In this document: one piece after another, positions 1 through 10,973 of the stretch | Layout: every line of letters starts with the position of its first letter | Numbering within the stretch: the stretch's first letter is position 1 | DNA from: Symbiodinium natans | Taxonomy: Eukaryota; Sar; Dinophyceae; Suessiales; Symbiodiniaceae | Direction: 5' to 3' | DNA: 62,000 nt | NCBI GenBank assembly: GCA_905221605.1 | Contig: CAJNDS010002317.1 | Coordinates: 1-62,000, forward strand | Notes under the pieces: model-generated | What the model was told of the DNA's origin: nothing | Seen by the model: the letters and a program-made list of their open reading frames with translations, nothing else | The model's database searches: none | Translations under genes and position numbers: made by a program

Positions 1-2568
1 GGCATTTGGCAATAGACCCGCCGCCTCAAGCCGTGGCCGCATCCCAGCCCGTTCCGCGACCGCATAGATCGAATCGCGAAGGGTATAGTGCATGCGAGTG
101 CGAGCTCCTCCTGCCATACATGTCATCGAATGATGTCCCAAAGAATCCATGGCTTGATGACAGAACGGACAGTGCCCTCCCGAAGTCAGAGTTTCCAATC
201 CAAGTCGCAGAGAGAGAGAGTCAAGGACTGCAACATTAGAGAGGAGAGTATCTGAACTCATGTTAGGCGTTCCGATGAGCCAACCATCGCCCCATGGGAG
301 TTGACATGCTCGAATCCTGAGCGCGTCGCTCGTGGAGGATCCTTGTATGAGACAGTCGCTACTTTTCTGAATGGCTACCTGAACCAATTCACGATGATTC
401 GGGCAAGTCGTACCATGAACCTGGGAAACATTTGGGAGAAAAGGGGCGAGGTTCTGAAAAGCATGGGTATCAGCAGGATCAGGATGGGCATGGATGATTT
501 CTTTCAATATCTCTTTGATAGAGCCAGAGACCTGTCGAACGGAACAAAAGAAAGCCAAGTCACTCCGGTGAACCACGCCCCCACTCACCCGAAGCTCATC
601 CACACTAAGCCCAAGACCTCCGAGTTTCGTGGGCAATGTTGCCTGCTGCCATTGACTGTCTGTCAGTTCTTGTGCGACGAGTCTCTGCAGCGTAGTGCGG
701 AGTTTGCCACTATGAGCCTCCAAAACCGGCGCAAGATGACGCCTCGGAACAGTCCTCGCGTAATACGCCAATTTCGGGAAGCTCAAACATTGCTTCATGA
801 GATGGAGGGAGATATGTTTGTGGGGGAGTGTCTCAATGGCAGTGAGGGCTTGATCGAGGTCACCGACCTTCGTGCGATTCCACTCATCGTACAATGATGT
901 TGGACCAATCAGGGGTACCTGCAGCATCTGAACATTAGTTCCTTTGATGATGTTAATTCCCAGTGCCGTGAACGGCCGCAAGTCGCCTTGGAAATCGTCC
1001 CCGGCAAGGATATGTAACTTTGTCTTACTCAAATCGAAGTGTAGGCCGTACTTCCCTGCGAGCGCGAGCTCCTGTTCAAAGATCGCCCAAACCAGTGAGA
1101 TCGGACCCCCGCAGAAGCCGTCATCAGCAAACTCAGGGTCGAAGCACTCGGCCGCCCCCCTTACATTAGCGCACGCCTCCTCGTACATACGCTTGCGTGC
1201 AAGGCAGAAGAGCGGTCCCATGAGCGGACAACCCTGTTGGCCTCTGGCTGACTGCATACACCGACCATGGTAAACTAAGTGGCTCGGTACCCCGTAGCAG
1301 AACTCGGCAAACTTGCTGGAGGCGTGGGCGAAGCGATAACACTCGTCCAAAAACATGTGAGTGTGCACACTATTGAAGGCGTTGGAGACATCTCTTTGGA
1401 GCAATACATAGTCTCTTCTATGGGAATTCAATCGCAACCAAGCCCTAGTAGCATGAATCATGGCCTCAGCGCCGGACCGCACGCCAACGGCAAATTGCTG
1501 GGGGGCAAGACGCTCCTGAATCCGAACCTTATCCAAGAGAAACGTGGTTTTGAAGCATAATTTCCGCCAAGTAGTGCCCATCACAATCGGACGAGCATCT
1601 TGCGAAAGCGGAATGGCTTGTCCCTGTCCATCCCTTTTACCTATTCCCACTAGGGTTCCACCCCCTATCCATGGACGCAGCTCGAGCGGCGCACGTCCAT
1701 CAACGAGAAGCTGGACGAAATCCCTCAGAACCCCTAAGAAGGTATCGCCTCCTGGGCTTTCGAGCAAGAGGCGAAGGAAGTCAGCCCGGAGACCGTCCGG
1801 CCCGGGCCCCTTCCCATGTTCGAAGGAACGCAACGCCTGGGCAACCACTTCCTCGGGGAGTTCTGGGGGAGTTGCTGGCGCGAGTGCGGGGTGCCGAGGG
1901 GGCTGCACGGGATCGGGAAACTTGCTTGCCAATTTAAGTTGAACTGCTGGGGTATCGTGCGCGAGTCCTGGTGATAGCAGACGTTGAAGAGCCTGGCCAG
2001 AACGGCCCAACATGACCATACGTTCAACATCTCTCTGCGTCTGTTCGGGCTTAGGGCCTGCGGAGGTCGGTTGAGGCTGAGCGCGTTGGTTAGCTTGGAG
2101 CGCTTCATGCCAAAGGGAAGCCCTTTCCCCTAATTTCCAGCGGATGAGAAGGGCACGAGAGAAATGGAGGGATTGGCGGGGTCTCTTGCCTCTGCCAAAT
2201 TGGCGTAACACAACTTTCGGAAACATGAGTAGCTCAAGCCAAGCAACACGCGCTGCCTGCTTCTCGGGGGAGTCCGAGTCCGTTGCCCATGCGTCCCATC
2301 GGTTCGTTTGCAATACTCTAACCAAACACTTACCAAATTCTTCTCTAGCCATGACGACCAATGACTTAGGATAGACCTCCTTCGTGAAGACCGCTTGGGT
2401 GAAAATATCTTGTAAAGATGGGAGCGGAGAGAGGTCTTCGGATGAGGCACATACGTTGACATTGGTAGTCAGGAGCCTAGGCCAACATCGAGAATGGACC
2501 CCTTCATGACGTTGCATACTAGCAGTCAAACCACAAACCCTACAGCAACCGAGCCTTCTATCCCGGAG
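1..2568 (-). CDS. R2-like (RLE-type) non-LTR retrotransposon ORF with intact reverse transcriptase, partial
   Basis: This frame is open from a TGA at 2569-2571 to the left edge, so the C-terminus is outside the window. The first in-frame ATG is at 2517, but a C2H2-like finger (CRVCGLTASMQRHEGVH) starts just before it, so the true start is upstream by splicing or is lost. Counting from that ATG, reverse transcriptase motifs follow in order: GPGPDGLRADF near residue 235, ARPIVMGTTWRKL, QFAVGVRSGAEA, the catalytic QRDVSNAFNSV near 376, QQGCPLMGP, and FADDG near 463. Then comes GGLGL and a C-x2-C-x8-H-x4-C knuckle (CPFCHQAMDSLGHHSMTC) near the edge. Finger, RT and CCHC in this order are known for R2-type elements, whose restriction-like endonuclease comes next; here it would lie beyond the edge. 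No stop or frameshift is visible over 839 codons, which suggests a young copy. It resembles, but differs from, the ORF at 3187-5031. Confidence 0.9.
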
Positions 2569-3186
2569 TCATTGTTGAGATGGTCGCCCCTCCAATTCAC
2601 CAGAAAGATGACGCATCGGGCTCGGGTGGGGCCGCCACGGCATATGCCGAGTACAAGCGTCGGGATAGTAATATTGAGATGGCCTGCCAGGCTCAGAACA
2701 TGGGATTTCAAAAGCTCTAAGGTGCAAGAGACTTGTGCTCCCAAAAGCACCAATTCATATCTAAATCTTCATTGAGAGAGATTCGGCGGCGCCATAGAGA
2801 CTTCTATCCCCAAAGCACCACTTGAAAGGAGACGTATGCTCCCATGATATCGGATGCCCTAACATCCAGACACACAAAAGGCAGCAACGAAAGCAATCAA
2901 GGGACCCAAGGCACATTAAAAGCCCGCCACCACCCCGAATTAAGCCCCAGGTCCCACGATCGCGGGAGACGAGAAGAACACAGTTGGCATCCGAATTCCC
3001 ATCTTGAAATGAACAACGAACGTGAAACACGAGAAATGAAACAACCTCCTTCGACAGCAGTATTCTTTGATACCATGAGAACTATCGATCATCTCAAGAC
3101 CTGCGCGAGGGGCCTGGGGCGAGGAACATCATTTTCCTATAGAAAAAGCCAGCGCCGATCACCACCCTGGTAAACGTAAGTAATCT
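2569..3186. other. spacer between the two retrotransposon ORFs
   Basis: No convincing coding frame. By position this is the 3' flank of the element at 3187-5031 and the 5' flank of the element at 1-2568, but I see no poly-A run or target-site duplication that marks an end. Confidence 0.4.
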
Positions 3187-5031
3187 TCAAGCAAGCACGA
3201 AATTCTCTGCAAGTATCTCAGGCTCCCGGCGATGAACCGTGCGACGGCGCTCCAAGCAGACATGCACATGGCGTTGCAAGAGTATAGAAATACGCTCCTG
3301 CAACAGGCTCCGCGTTCGGCCTGGCGGCCGTCCGAGGGGTTCATCTGCAGCTTTGCACAACGAGTCCAGTATACGTCGTCCCTCTACATTCAAACCACCG
3401 GCATAGTCGAACACAATCGGTTCAAAACCTATCCCTTGCTCATGACAACGTTGCTGGATTTGTCGATTCGTTCGCTTCTGTTCAGCGTACCGTTCCGTAT
3501 TGGAGACGCTACCACCAGCAATAAACTGAGAAACTATCGCAAAGTCCAGTGCCACACGTGGGAGGAAGTTCCAAGCGGATTGTCTACACAGAGGGGTCGG
3601 GATCGTGAGGATATCAGCTGGTCGAAGATCGGGCGTCGCTGGCAACAAGCCACTCGGTTCTAACTTCAACCCAATACCACCCCCTGAAAGACCTCGAAAA
3701 ATCTCGTCTCGAACACAATTATGAAGTGGCGTTTTACCGATCATCGGACAAGCGATACAATGATGACCCCAACTATCCGAAACTTGGGGGCACATACCAC
3801 ATCCTTCATCTCCGTCAAATACTTGAAGACCAAGTCGCATCGATAAAGCATCAGAAAATGCAACATTGGTAAAACAAGTCCCAAACGTGAGATTCGGAGC
3901 ACTACACACCCACCCATCAGCCCAACTCTCGCCGTAAGATTTCATTCTCGTGAGATCCAACGAAGAGAGGGTGCCAAGAAATGTTCTGCGCGACGCCTCC
4001 ACTCCTTGCGCAACCAGCTCCTGAAATTTCAACCTCGTATCATCCCGCTGAAAAGCATCCTTCCAAGTGGGACACAGGGCTTCAAGGCGCTGAGTGGCAA
4101 CCGCCCACCCCAAAATAGAATAGTTAGGATGAAGAGTGACCAACTGAGCACATAACTCCGACGTAAAGCGAGAGGCCACAACGTACGCAATATCAGCCCG
4201 ATGACAGTCGTGATCTCCTATGGGAAACGATTCTGGGGTCAATCCAAGGCCACCATGCTTCGGATGGAGACACGCCTGGCGCCACGAAACATCCGGAATC
4301 GCACGCCCCAAAATATTCTCTAGGGCCTGGCGGTACCTAGCATCATACCACGTGAATAACCCTTCCAGGAAGTGGCGCGGGGAGGTTCGAGCAAGGAATT
4401 GCAGTTGACAGAAACCCATTGTCTTCTGGAGAAGGTGGAAGGCAACATGACGACTCTGTAATTGTTCCAAAGCTCGGAACAATTGTTCGAAGCGGACGAT
4501 TTTGCCATCACAAAGTTCTTTCATGAAGGGAGTCTGCCCACAAACCGGAGCTTTCAACATCTGGATATCGGTACCGGTTTGAATCCGAACTCCGAGAGCT
4601 TGGAAACCCGACACATCTCCGCGAAACTCATCCCCCGCCAGCAAATACAAAGTGCATTGCGACAGATCGTACGAAAATCCATACTTCTCAGCGAGTTTGA
4701 TTTCTTCCCGGAAACAACGGAGAACATGAAGATCGACGTGGGCCCGAACTGCGTCGCTGCTACGCCACCCAGGCCCACCTCCACCAATGCTTCTAGAACA
4801 ACCCTCCACCGGGCAATAGAGAAGCTGACGGTGCGCCTTAGCACGGCCTGCGCCCTGTTCCTCCAACAAAAGTTGCCTAGGAGAGACGTCCTCCCCGAAT
4901 AATTCTTGCAACATGACTGAAACCGAACTCTCACCCAATTCATGCGCTCCAGAGGCCTCCACGAGACCCAATGCTTCGGCGGCACTACGCCTAGTCCCAC
5001 GACCAGGGCCCTCTCCAGAATCGACCTCCAT
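3187..5031 (-). CDS. R2-like retrotransposon ORF lacking the reverse transcriptase domain
   Basis: Taking the ATG at 5031 gives 614 residues with no internal stop. The frame stays open for 310 codons further upstream, but that part is hydrophobic and unlike known N-termini. An acidic, low-complexity start is followed by a finger (Cys73, Cys78, His98, His102). Directly after it, at residue 104 (position 4722), begins the region that in the neighbour ORF lies after FADD: EEIKLAEKYGFSYDLS against QELALAGKYGLHFDLS. The roughly 1.4 kb of RT present in the neighbour is absent and the frame is kept. Later come HGGLGL, a C-x2-C-x8-H-x4-C knuckle (CGMCPQVSDSWGHHCIAC), and a C-terminal region with RPAD, ALDFAIVS and YAEQKR, which fits the R-P-x-D, D, K pattern of a restriction-like endonuclease. 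It could be an internally deleted, non-autonomous copy or a retained DNA-binding/nuclease protein. Confidence 0.82.
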   Translation of the reverse strand: MEVDSGEGPGRGTRRSAAEALGLVEASGAHELGESSVSVMLQELFGEDVSPRQLLLEEQGAGRAKAHRQLLYCPVEGCSRSIGGGGPGWRSSDAVRAHVDLHVLRCFREEIKLAEKYGFSYDLSQCTLYLLAGDEFRGDVSGFQALGVRIQTGTDIQMLKAPVCGQTPFMKELCDGKIVRFEQLFRALEQLQSRHVAFHLLQKTMGFCQLQFLARTSPRHFLEGLFTWYDARYRQALENILGRAIPDVSWRQACLHPKHGGLGLTPESFPIGDHDCHRADIAYVVASRFTSELCAQLVTLHPNYSILGWAVATQRLEALCPTWKDAFQRDDTRLKFQELVAQGVEASRRTFLGTLSSLDLTRMKSYGESWADGWVCSAPNLTFGTCFTNVAFSDALSMRLGLQVFDGDEGCGMCPQVSDSWGHHCIACPMIGKTPLHNCVRDEIFRGLSGGGIGLKLEPSGLLPATPDLRPADILTIPTPLCRQSAWNFLPRVALDFAIVSQFIAGGSVSNTERYAEQKRTNRQIQQRCHEQGIGFEPIVFDYAGGLNVEGRRILDSLCKAADEPLGRPPGRTRSLLQERISILLQRHVHVCLERRRTVHRREPEILAENFVLA

Positions 5032-5961
5032 CGCAGATCCCGCGTCATTGGGATACGCAGGAAACCTCCACACGAAGCAGAGGACGACACACCTTTCTAG
5101 GACGCCCATGTGATGAGTACATATCCAAGCGCCTCCGACTGATATGAGCCGGCAAAGAGCGAGCGAGCAGTGATATCGGTTCCAGAATGCCCAAGTGCCA
5201 CAAATGAGCAAGTTCATCCGCGGCACATCTCCGTATTGCAACAAACTCCAATACATGATTCCAAAATAGAATAGAGGCACTAATCCCTTTCCATCAAGCG
5301 GAATATAATTGAGTTTGAGGGGTCGAATACGTTCTCCCAAAGTCCCAAAGAAGTGAGAGAGAAACATACCGCATGCGTATGATAATCGAAATAAGACGAT
5401 ACCGATCGTTATGGTGAAATACGCTCCCATCAACAATCCCACCCCGACTTGTCGAGGCATCCAACCCAAATGGCCGCCTTGGTGGAGACTCATCCCCCCA
5501 TTGGAAGCCGCCGATTGTCGACAACCACTGGCTGATACGGCACAAGATCTAAGATGGAGCAAATAAAAGAGAGCTGCTGCAGACTGCCAACCAAGCCGAC
5601 GTCGAGCCCGTAGCTCCCCTGCAGAAAGCCCATGAAACACCCCGCGCCCAACAGGGCACCCTGTGACAGCATCCATCCCGCTAGGATCTCCATACCTACA
5701 CCGGTGCAGAAGAAACGCCACGAGACCTACCACTACCATAGAACGACATCGGCCCTTTCTCCTTGAACCCCGGCAAGGCCCGAGACCCTGGAGCAATTGA
5801 CTGATGTGTAACCCACAACACATGCCCAATCCCAAGCACAAGAACAACAAGCCTACGCCCCAAAGCCCCTCCATCCCGCGGTAAGGGGGGACGCACCACA
5901 TGCCCATCGCCGCGCGCGGCAGCCCAGGACGGGTCAGCAGCACAAGGGGCCCATGGCTCAA
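5032..5961 (-). other. open frame upstream of the RT-less ORF, hydrophobic, doubtful
   Basis: 310 codons are open in frame with the ORF at 3187-5031. The translation is rich in Cys, Trp, Leu, Phe and Gly with several membrane-like runs, and no motif is recognised. It may be 5' untranslated sequence of the element that happens to be open. GGGCCCATGGCTC occurs twice (about 5947 and 5992). Confidence 0.3.
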
Positions 5962-6009
5962 GCGAATGGTGGTAAAGTTTTTATTGCATCAGGGCCCATG
6001 GCTCGACAT

Positions 6010-6325
6010 CGGCCATGCGGTCTTGCGCCAGCCTTGCGCGTCCCTTGCGCCACCCTTACGACGCGAGTCCCCCTGACAAACTAAACTCTAGACTCTAGAC
6101 CCACTAACCTCTAACCCTGAACGCATCCTAATTATACGAAACCATCCTAAACCCTAAGCCCCCAAGACCCTAGCCCCTAAGCCCTCAACCCCTAAATCCT
6201 AACCTTTAACCCTAACACCTAAACTTGCAGACCCCTGACCCTGTACACGACAGGACAGCGGCCTGATCTTAGAGTTTTGGGCTCCTGGCCCTTGCGCTCG
6301 CCCTTGCGCCCCCTTGCGCCGTGCT
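6010..6325. repeat. CCCTTGCGCC-type short repeats
   Basis: Clusters of CCTTGCGC units lie at about 6022-6055 and 6290-6325, on either side of a degenerate telomere-like tract. No gene seen. Confidence 0.6.
6143..6226 (-). repeat. degenerate telomere-like tract (CCCTAAA)
   Basis: Irregular copies such as CCTAAACCCTAAG, CCCTAGCCCCTAAG and CCTAACACCTAAA; the most decayed tract of this kind in the window. Confidence 0.7.
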
Positions 6326-6439
6326 GGTTTTTGGCGCCATAGTTTCACGAAGGCAACATACGTGTGGCCGGCCCAATTAAACACGAAGAGGCGGGAGTTT
6401 AAAACAACGTCCATTAGAAGTTTTTTCATGCATCTACTC

Positions 6440-6722
6440 TAAAGCATGTATATTCTGGCATAGTATTGTAGAAAGTCTTATATAATATTGTATGACATTG
6501 AATATTCTTGCATATTATTGTACATTATTGTATATATTTGAGTATTTCTGTATTGCCTTGTGTTTTTGTTATTTCGATTTTAATATACTTTTTGATATTT
6601 GATATATACGATATTGTGTTCTATTCTACTCTATGCCACTACAATATTTTGCTATACTTTGTTCTAATATATACACACACATATATATATATTATAACAT
6701 ATGATGTTATAATATGTTTTCC
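6440..6722. other. AT-rich island with TATTGTA words
   Basis: Very AT-rich, with recurring TATTGTA/ATTGTAC words and a short TATATATA run near 6685-6695. No gene. A similar island lies at about 48880-49015. Confidence 0.6.
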
Positions 6723-6925
6723 TACATATCCTTTCCTGTCCTTTCATTTCCTTTCCTTCCCTTCCTTCCTTGCTTCCTTGCTTCCTTGCTTGCTTGCTTC
6801 CCTCCTTCCTTCCTTGCTTCCTGCCTTCCTTCCTTCCTTCCGTCCTTCCGCCCTTCCGCCCTTCCGCCCTTCCTTCCCTCCCTCCCTCCTTTTCTCCCTC
6901 CCTCCCTCCCCTTCCCTCTCTCCGT
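6723..6925 (+). repeat. pyrimidine microsatellite (CCTTC)n
   Basis: About 200 bp of CCTTC, CCTTG and CCCTC units, all pyrimidine-rich on the plus strand, abutting the AT-rich island. Confidence 0.9.
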
Positions 6926-6941
6926 CGGAAGAACAGAATAA

Positions 6942-7019
6942 TTATTTCTTGATCCTAAATAAATTATTTTTTGATCCTAAATAAATTTTTTCTTGATCCT
7001 AAATAAATTTTTTTTGATC
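6942..7019. repeat. four tandem copies of a 22-25 bp unit
   Basis: TTGATCCTAAATAAATT recurs four times; copies differ mainly in the length of their T run. The last copy is cut after TTGATCC. Confidence 0.9.
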
Positions 7020-7032
7020 CGCATCCCATAAG

Positions 7033-7143
7033 AAATAGGCAATAGGCAATAGGCAATAGGCAATAGGCAATAGGCAACAGCAATAGGAAAAGGAATAGTA
7101 ACAGAGATAGTAATAGTAATAGTAACCAGTAACAGTAACAGTA
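7033..7143. repeat. (AATAGGC)6 followed by AGTAAC/ATAGTA repeats
   Basis: Six clean copies of AATAGGC to 7075, then a less regular run of AGTAACAGTAAC and ATAGTAATAG units to about 7143. Confidence 0.9.
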
Positions 7144-8648
7144 AGTTCATGTTTTGTGCGGCCTTGCCCCGTGCCGTTCTAGATTTTGGGCAAATCTTGT
7201 TTGTAGCAAGTTCCTCAGCGATCTTGCGCTTAGAAATTTCGGAAGTGTTGATATCCCAAGAAACTTTTCCGCTATCAAATTAAACCATGCCAAACCTTGT
7301 ATTGAACAGTGAGCCCGAATACACAACATATCCAAAACATTCAAGTCCATTTGCGACTATTTTTCCAAGCCACTTCTGAGAGGGGGAGATCACGAAGCAG
7401 TCTCTACGCGACTCTTAGATTTCCTACCTGTAAACGAAGATGTCAATGTGGTGCTTTTGAGAAAGTTGCTTGAGAAGCTTCGTCAGCCTTGGAGTCATGT
7501 GACAAGTATTCTCATTCTCCATTGGACGCTGCCACCTTGCAACCTGAGCCCAGCCTCTACGCTCTCCACCACCCCCCCTGGGACCCCAGCTTGCCCTGCA
7601 AAGCTCCAGCCTCTGAGGCCTGGCAAGGCCACCATGTCTCAAACATGCCTATTCGGCCCTCTCAACAAAGAGCTCTGCAGCTGCTGTTCAGATCACATCG
7701 TCTTTGGCCTGTGGCATATGAACAGATGCTCCCAGGCTTGCGGCATGGCTTGCCAATGCCTCGTTCTATGGAATAGGTGCAGTGAAACACCACCCTCTTG
7801 CTGCACGAAAAAGGGCGACTCTCTCATTCTGCGGTTTTTTGTGACGCGCCTCCAAAGCTTCTTCCAGCGCTTCAACGCGCAAAGGGCCACCTTTGGAACC
7901 GCTGCGGGTTCCCTGGAGTGCGATCCTGGCCAAGAAACCCCACAATGACGTTGCAGCCACTACGCGGGTCATTTGAGGTCGCAGCAGGTTGGCAACTTCC
8001 ACAAGAGGACTCACCTGAACCTTACTGCTGTTGAGGCAAGGGCATGCACAACATTCCTGAATGACCCCAAAAGATCTTTCTCTTCGTGACTCGGTGCTGT
8101 CACTGGGCTTCTGGCAAACTGGACAGCTCCAAGCCGGAATCGCTTCTCAGCAGACTCCACCTTGCGGTCGCGGTGCCACCTGGTAGCTCAAGTTTGGGGG
8201 CGTACCAAGTCGGATCAAATCGACGACTGCCTCAAGAGAAAGAAGCTGAGGCCGGAACTCAAAATACTGACGCGAAGGACCGCTTCCCCAGGCCTTCTTT
8301 ATGGCCTGTGCTCAAGTGGAACCCAAGGTGCCAATCTGTAGTAAGAAACTCAGTGCCTAGAAGTACATGATGCCATCAGTGACATTTCTATGTATCAAGT
8401 CAAGCCTGTGTTACATTCCTTTTGCTGGTGTTTAGCTGCGTGCATGAGGAGTACACGCGTGATGTTGCAATCGAAGATTGCATGATATCCAATGCTTCCA
8501 CAGCTGTACAGACATAAGCACCACGGTGCACCTTAGTGGATCATCAACCGATCCCAGCTTCCACGCATGCAAGCCCCTGGATTTATCCTTGCATCGCCAC
8601 TTTGTCGTCCTGGTCTATGCACGTCTGCTCACTGGTCTCTTCTGGACC
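7144..8648. other. no assignable gene
   Basis: Several short open frames on both strands, none with a recognisable domain. A minus-strand frame at 7766-8014 holds a helix-like EALEEALEARHKKPQNE stretch and could be an exon, but nothing confirms it. Confidence 0.4.
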
Positions 8649-9960
8649 TCACATTTCCATCGGAAGCCGCTCTCTCACCGTCATTTCCAGTTCGACGTGG
8701 CGGGCCGAATTCCTAGAAAATTGAACAGGGATGTCGGGCTGGTCGGACTGCACAAACACCAGCGAAGCTCGCTGTCCTGCCAAGTACTCCGCGTCTACTT
8801 CGATGAAGCTTTTGTCGCTCCACCAGTTTTGCAGCAGGAACCGATCCTGGCCGCTCTCTGTTCTGTGGCCGACCAGAACCATGGCATGAAGGCCGACTTC
8901 CTTGCTGTTGCCGCTGTTGCCTTGGCCGAGGTGCTGGTGGATCTTGGCTTCCAGGAAATTCTCGGTGACCATGAAGCCGGACACCAGTGCGGGGCCGAAC
9001 TTCTTGAGGTTCTTGATGATGCAATTGGTGATGGCCTGCCCGACATCTTCGTTGACCATGGATCTGCAAGCGAACTCTTCGAGTCCTGAAGGGTTCGCCA
9101 GGATCTCGGCGAGGAACGCCTGGCTTGACCCACCTTCGTCTCTGAAGATGTGGTCCTCCAGCTCCTGCGCGGTTCTGTACTTTCGGATGTAATCTGCCAG
9201 GTCCAGCATCTTGCTTGCGGTGGTCTGCATCGCTACGAGGTAAGCTTGCAGCACAACTGGGGCGTGCATGTAGCACACGCTTTAGCAGCCCGACGCTTAT
9301 ACGCCGATCGTCGCGGAACGCCACATAGGACGAATTATCCTGCCACGACGGGAGTGAGTCCAGTAAGCGAGTGAAGGAGTTGTTGTCGTCCTGCAAAATC
9401 TCGCCTTTTTCGCCTTCCAGGACGAGGCGCTCCAGGCGCTGCAGCGGCTGCTCGTAGATGTCGTCTGGTAGCAGCAATGCTGCGAGCTTGGCTTTTCTTG
9501 CCTCTGATACTTCTTGCCTCAAGACGCCCTTGGCGTAGAGGAACAGCAGCATGATTGCTCGTTTATCGAGCTTCGTCGGCAGGCTTTGCCCATCTGAAAC
9601 CATTAACTGTGCAGCTGCTTCGATGTCTTCCATGCTGAGGTTCCAATCATCCGCCTTCTCCAGCATGTGCTCCTTAACTACTGCCAGTTGCGCCTTCTCG
9701 GCCTCCATCCGCACCCGGTCCTCTCCAAGCGCCTCTCCGCGCGCTTCCAAGCGCCTCTCCGCGCGCTTCCCACGCGGCTGCCCGACGCTCAGCGCGAGCC
9801 CCGCAAAGGCCAGCATGGGCGTGGGCATGGCCTTCGACATCGGCTGGCCCTCTGTGCTGCCTGCGCAGCCGTTTACAGCAGTTTGGGCTAGTCGACCATG
9901 GACCGCGAAGACCTGAGACCGAAGCATTGTGATGCTCCGAACAAGACGTCCTGACGCCAT
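8649..9960 (-). pseudogene. papain-like (C1-type) cysteine peptidase, frame broken
   Basis: An ATG at 9960 opens a protein that starts with a basic, amphipathic segment (MASGRLVRSITMLRSQVF), possibly an organelle transit peptide, then a charged helical propeptide-like region. Near 9270-9279 the coding signal passes to another minus-strand frame, which ends at 8649. In that second frame a Cys begins CYMHAPVVLQAYLVA (about 9274), His lies in GLHAMVLVGH 129 residues later, and Asn in LLQNWW 20 residues after that. Papain-family enzymes have Cys, His and Asn in this order with about 134 and 16-20 residue spacings, so the match is good. No room exists for an intron at the switch, so I infer a one-base indel, real or from assembly. 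A 22 bp unit (core CCTCTCCGCGCGCTTCC) is duplicated at about 9727-9770 inside the N-terminal part. The substrate is unknown. Confidence 0.7.
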
Positions 9961-10547
9961 GGCACACGAGGAAGCCTAGAAGATCGCAGATGGACCCACC
10001 AAGCAATCCGAAGTCACTGCTCTGAGGCGAGCCACCGCCTTCGAAGCTAAGCAGCGTAGCCGAAGCTGAACATTGGCTCAATTAAGCCTCCCTGCACCGC
10101 TTCTTTCTTGGCTCAAGCCTTCATTGCCGAATAAAAGGGACCCTAAACCCTATGCACCAAAAACGACTAAAACATTCGACGCCCTCCCGGACCGGATTTG
10201 GACCTCCTTGAACCTCCTTTCGACCTCCTCTGGAGTCGCGTTTGCGGCACGCGTTTTGGGGTCCAAAATTTAGCGTTTTTGACGAACCTTTTTAATTTGT
10301 GGGCATAATACCCCCTACCATGTGTGTGGACTCACTCTTATTGGGATCGTTGCGGGGTGCTCCCACAGCGGCCCCACAAGGGGAGGAATTTCCATCCCCC
10401 TGCGCGCACATGCCCTGCGCCCGCCCCCCAATTCTCCAAGGCAGTGCGCCCACTGTTGCCCACTCCCGAGGCACACCGAGGCACTCGAGGCACTCGAGGC
10501 ATGCCTTTTGGGCGGTCTAGAGGGCTCGCGAGCTGCCGAGAACGCAC
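9961..10547. other. no assignable gene
   Basis: Upstream flank of the peptidase gene. CGAGGCACT units repeat near 10475-10502. No promoter motif recognised. Confidence 0.4.
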
Positions 10548-10655
10548 CACACAACGCGCAACACAGCGCGGTCACAACACACAACGCGGTCACAATGCAG
10601 TTACAACGCGATTACAACGCGGTCATATGCAGTTACAACGCGGTCACAACACCGT
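10548..10655 (+). repeat. minisatellite of ACAACGCGGTCAC-type units
   Basis: Seven to eight imperfect copies of a 12-15 bp unit alternating GCGGTCACAACAC and GCAGTTACAACGC. Confidence 0.85.
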
Positions 10656-10796
10656 GCTGCTGTTACTGCTGCTCTTTCAAGCAAAGATTGCCACATTATT
10701 AAATCATTGTTGGCTCATATTTCGTCATTCTCAACTTATTATTGAAAATAACAAATTCTTTGTTGTGTCATTTTTGCAATGGCGTGACGTCGTTGT

Positions 10797-10890
10797 GACG
10801 TAGTGACCGTAGTAACTGCAAATAGAAACGTTTTATTTTCAAAAATCCGTAGTGACCGTAGTGACCGCGTGTAGTGACCGTAGTGACCGC
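10797..10890 (+). repeat. GTAGTGACC tandem repeat
   Basis: GTAGTGACC recurs singly or in pairs in three clusters separated by short unique sequence. Confidence 0.8.
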
Positions 10891-10939
10891 AAAAAGTTAA
10901 TTGGTTCATAAAACCTCCCTATACTACACACAAGACTCT

Positions 10940-10973
10940 CTGCCATTAGGGATTTCTTAACCCTTAATGGCAG
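10940..10973. other. short hairpin
   Basis: CTGCCATTAGGG is followed after 9 bases by CCCTTAATGGCAG, giving a stem of about 11 bp with one bulge. It has no run of T after it and no gene ends here, so its role is unknown. Confidence 0.5.

Noticed and set aside
301-1942. Several long plus-strand open frames over the first 2 kb
   Set aside because: They are antisense to an uninterrupted minus-strand reverse transcriptase with all catalytic motifs.
5947-5960. CCATGGCTCAAG near 5949-5960 as a second leader relic
   Set aside because: The 5' half of the leader is absent and the strand does not lead into a gene.
6508-6984. A 158-codon Leu/Pro/Ser-rich frame
   Set aside because: Translation of AT-rich and CCTTC repeats.
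10052-10122. TTGGCTCAAG near 10111-10120, similar to the 3' end of the spliced leader
   Set aside because: Only ten bases match and the strand is opposite to the neighbouring gene.
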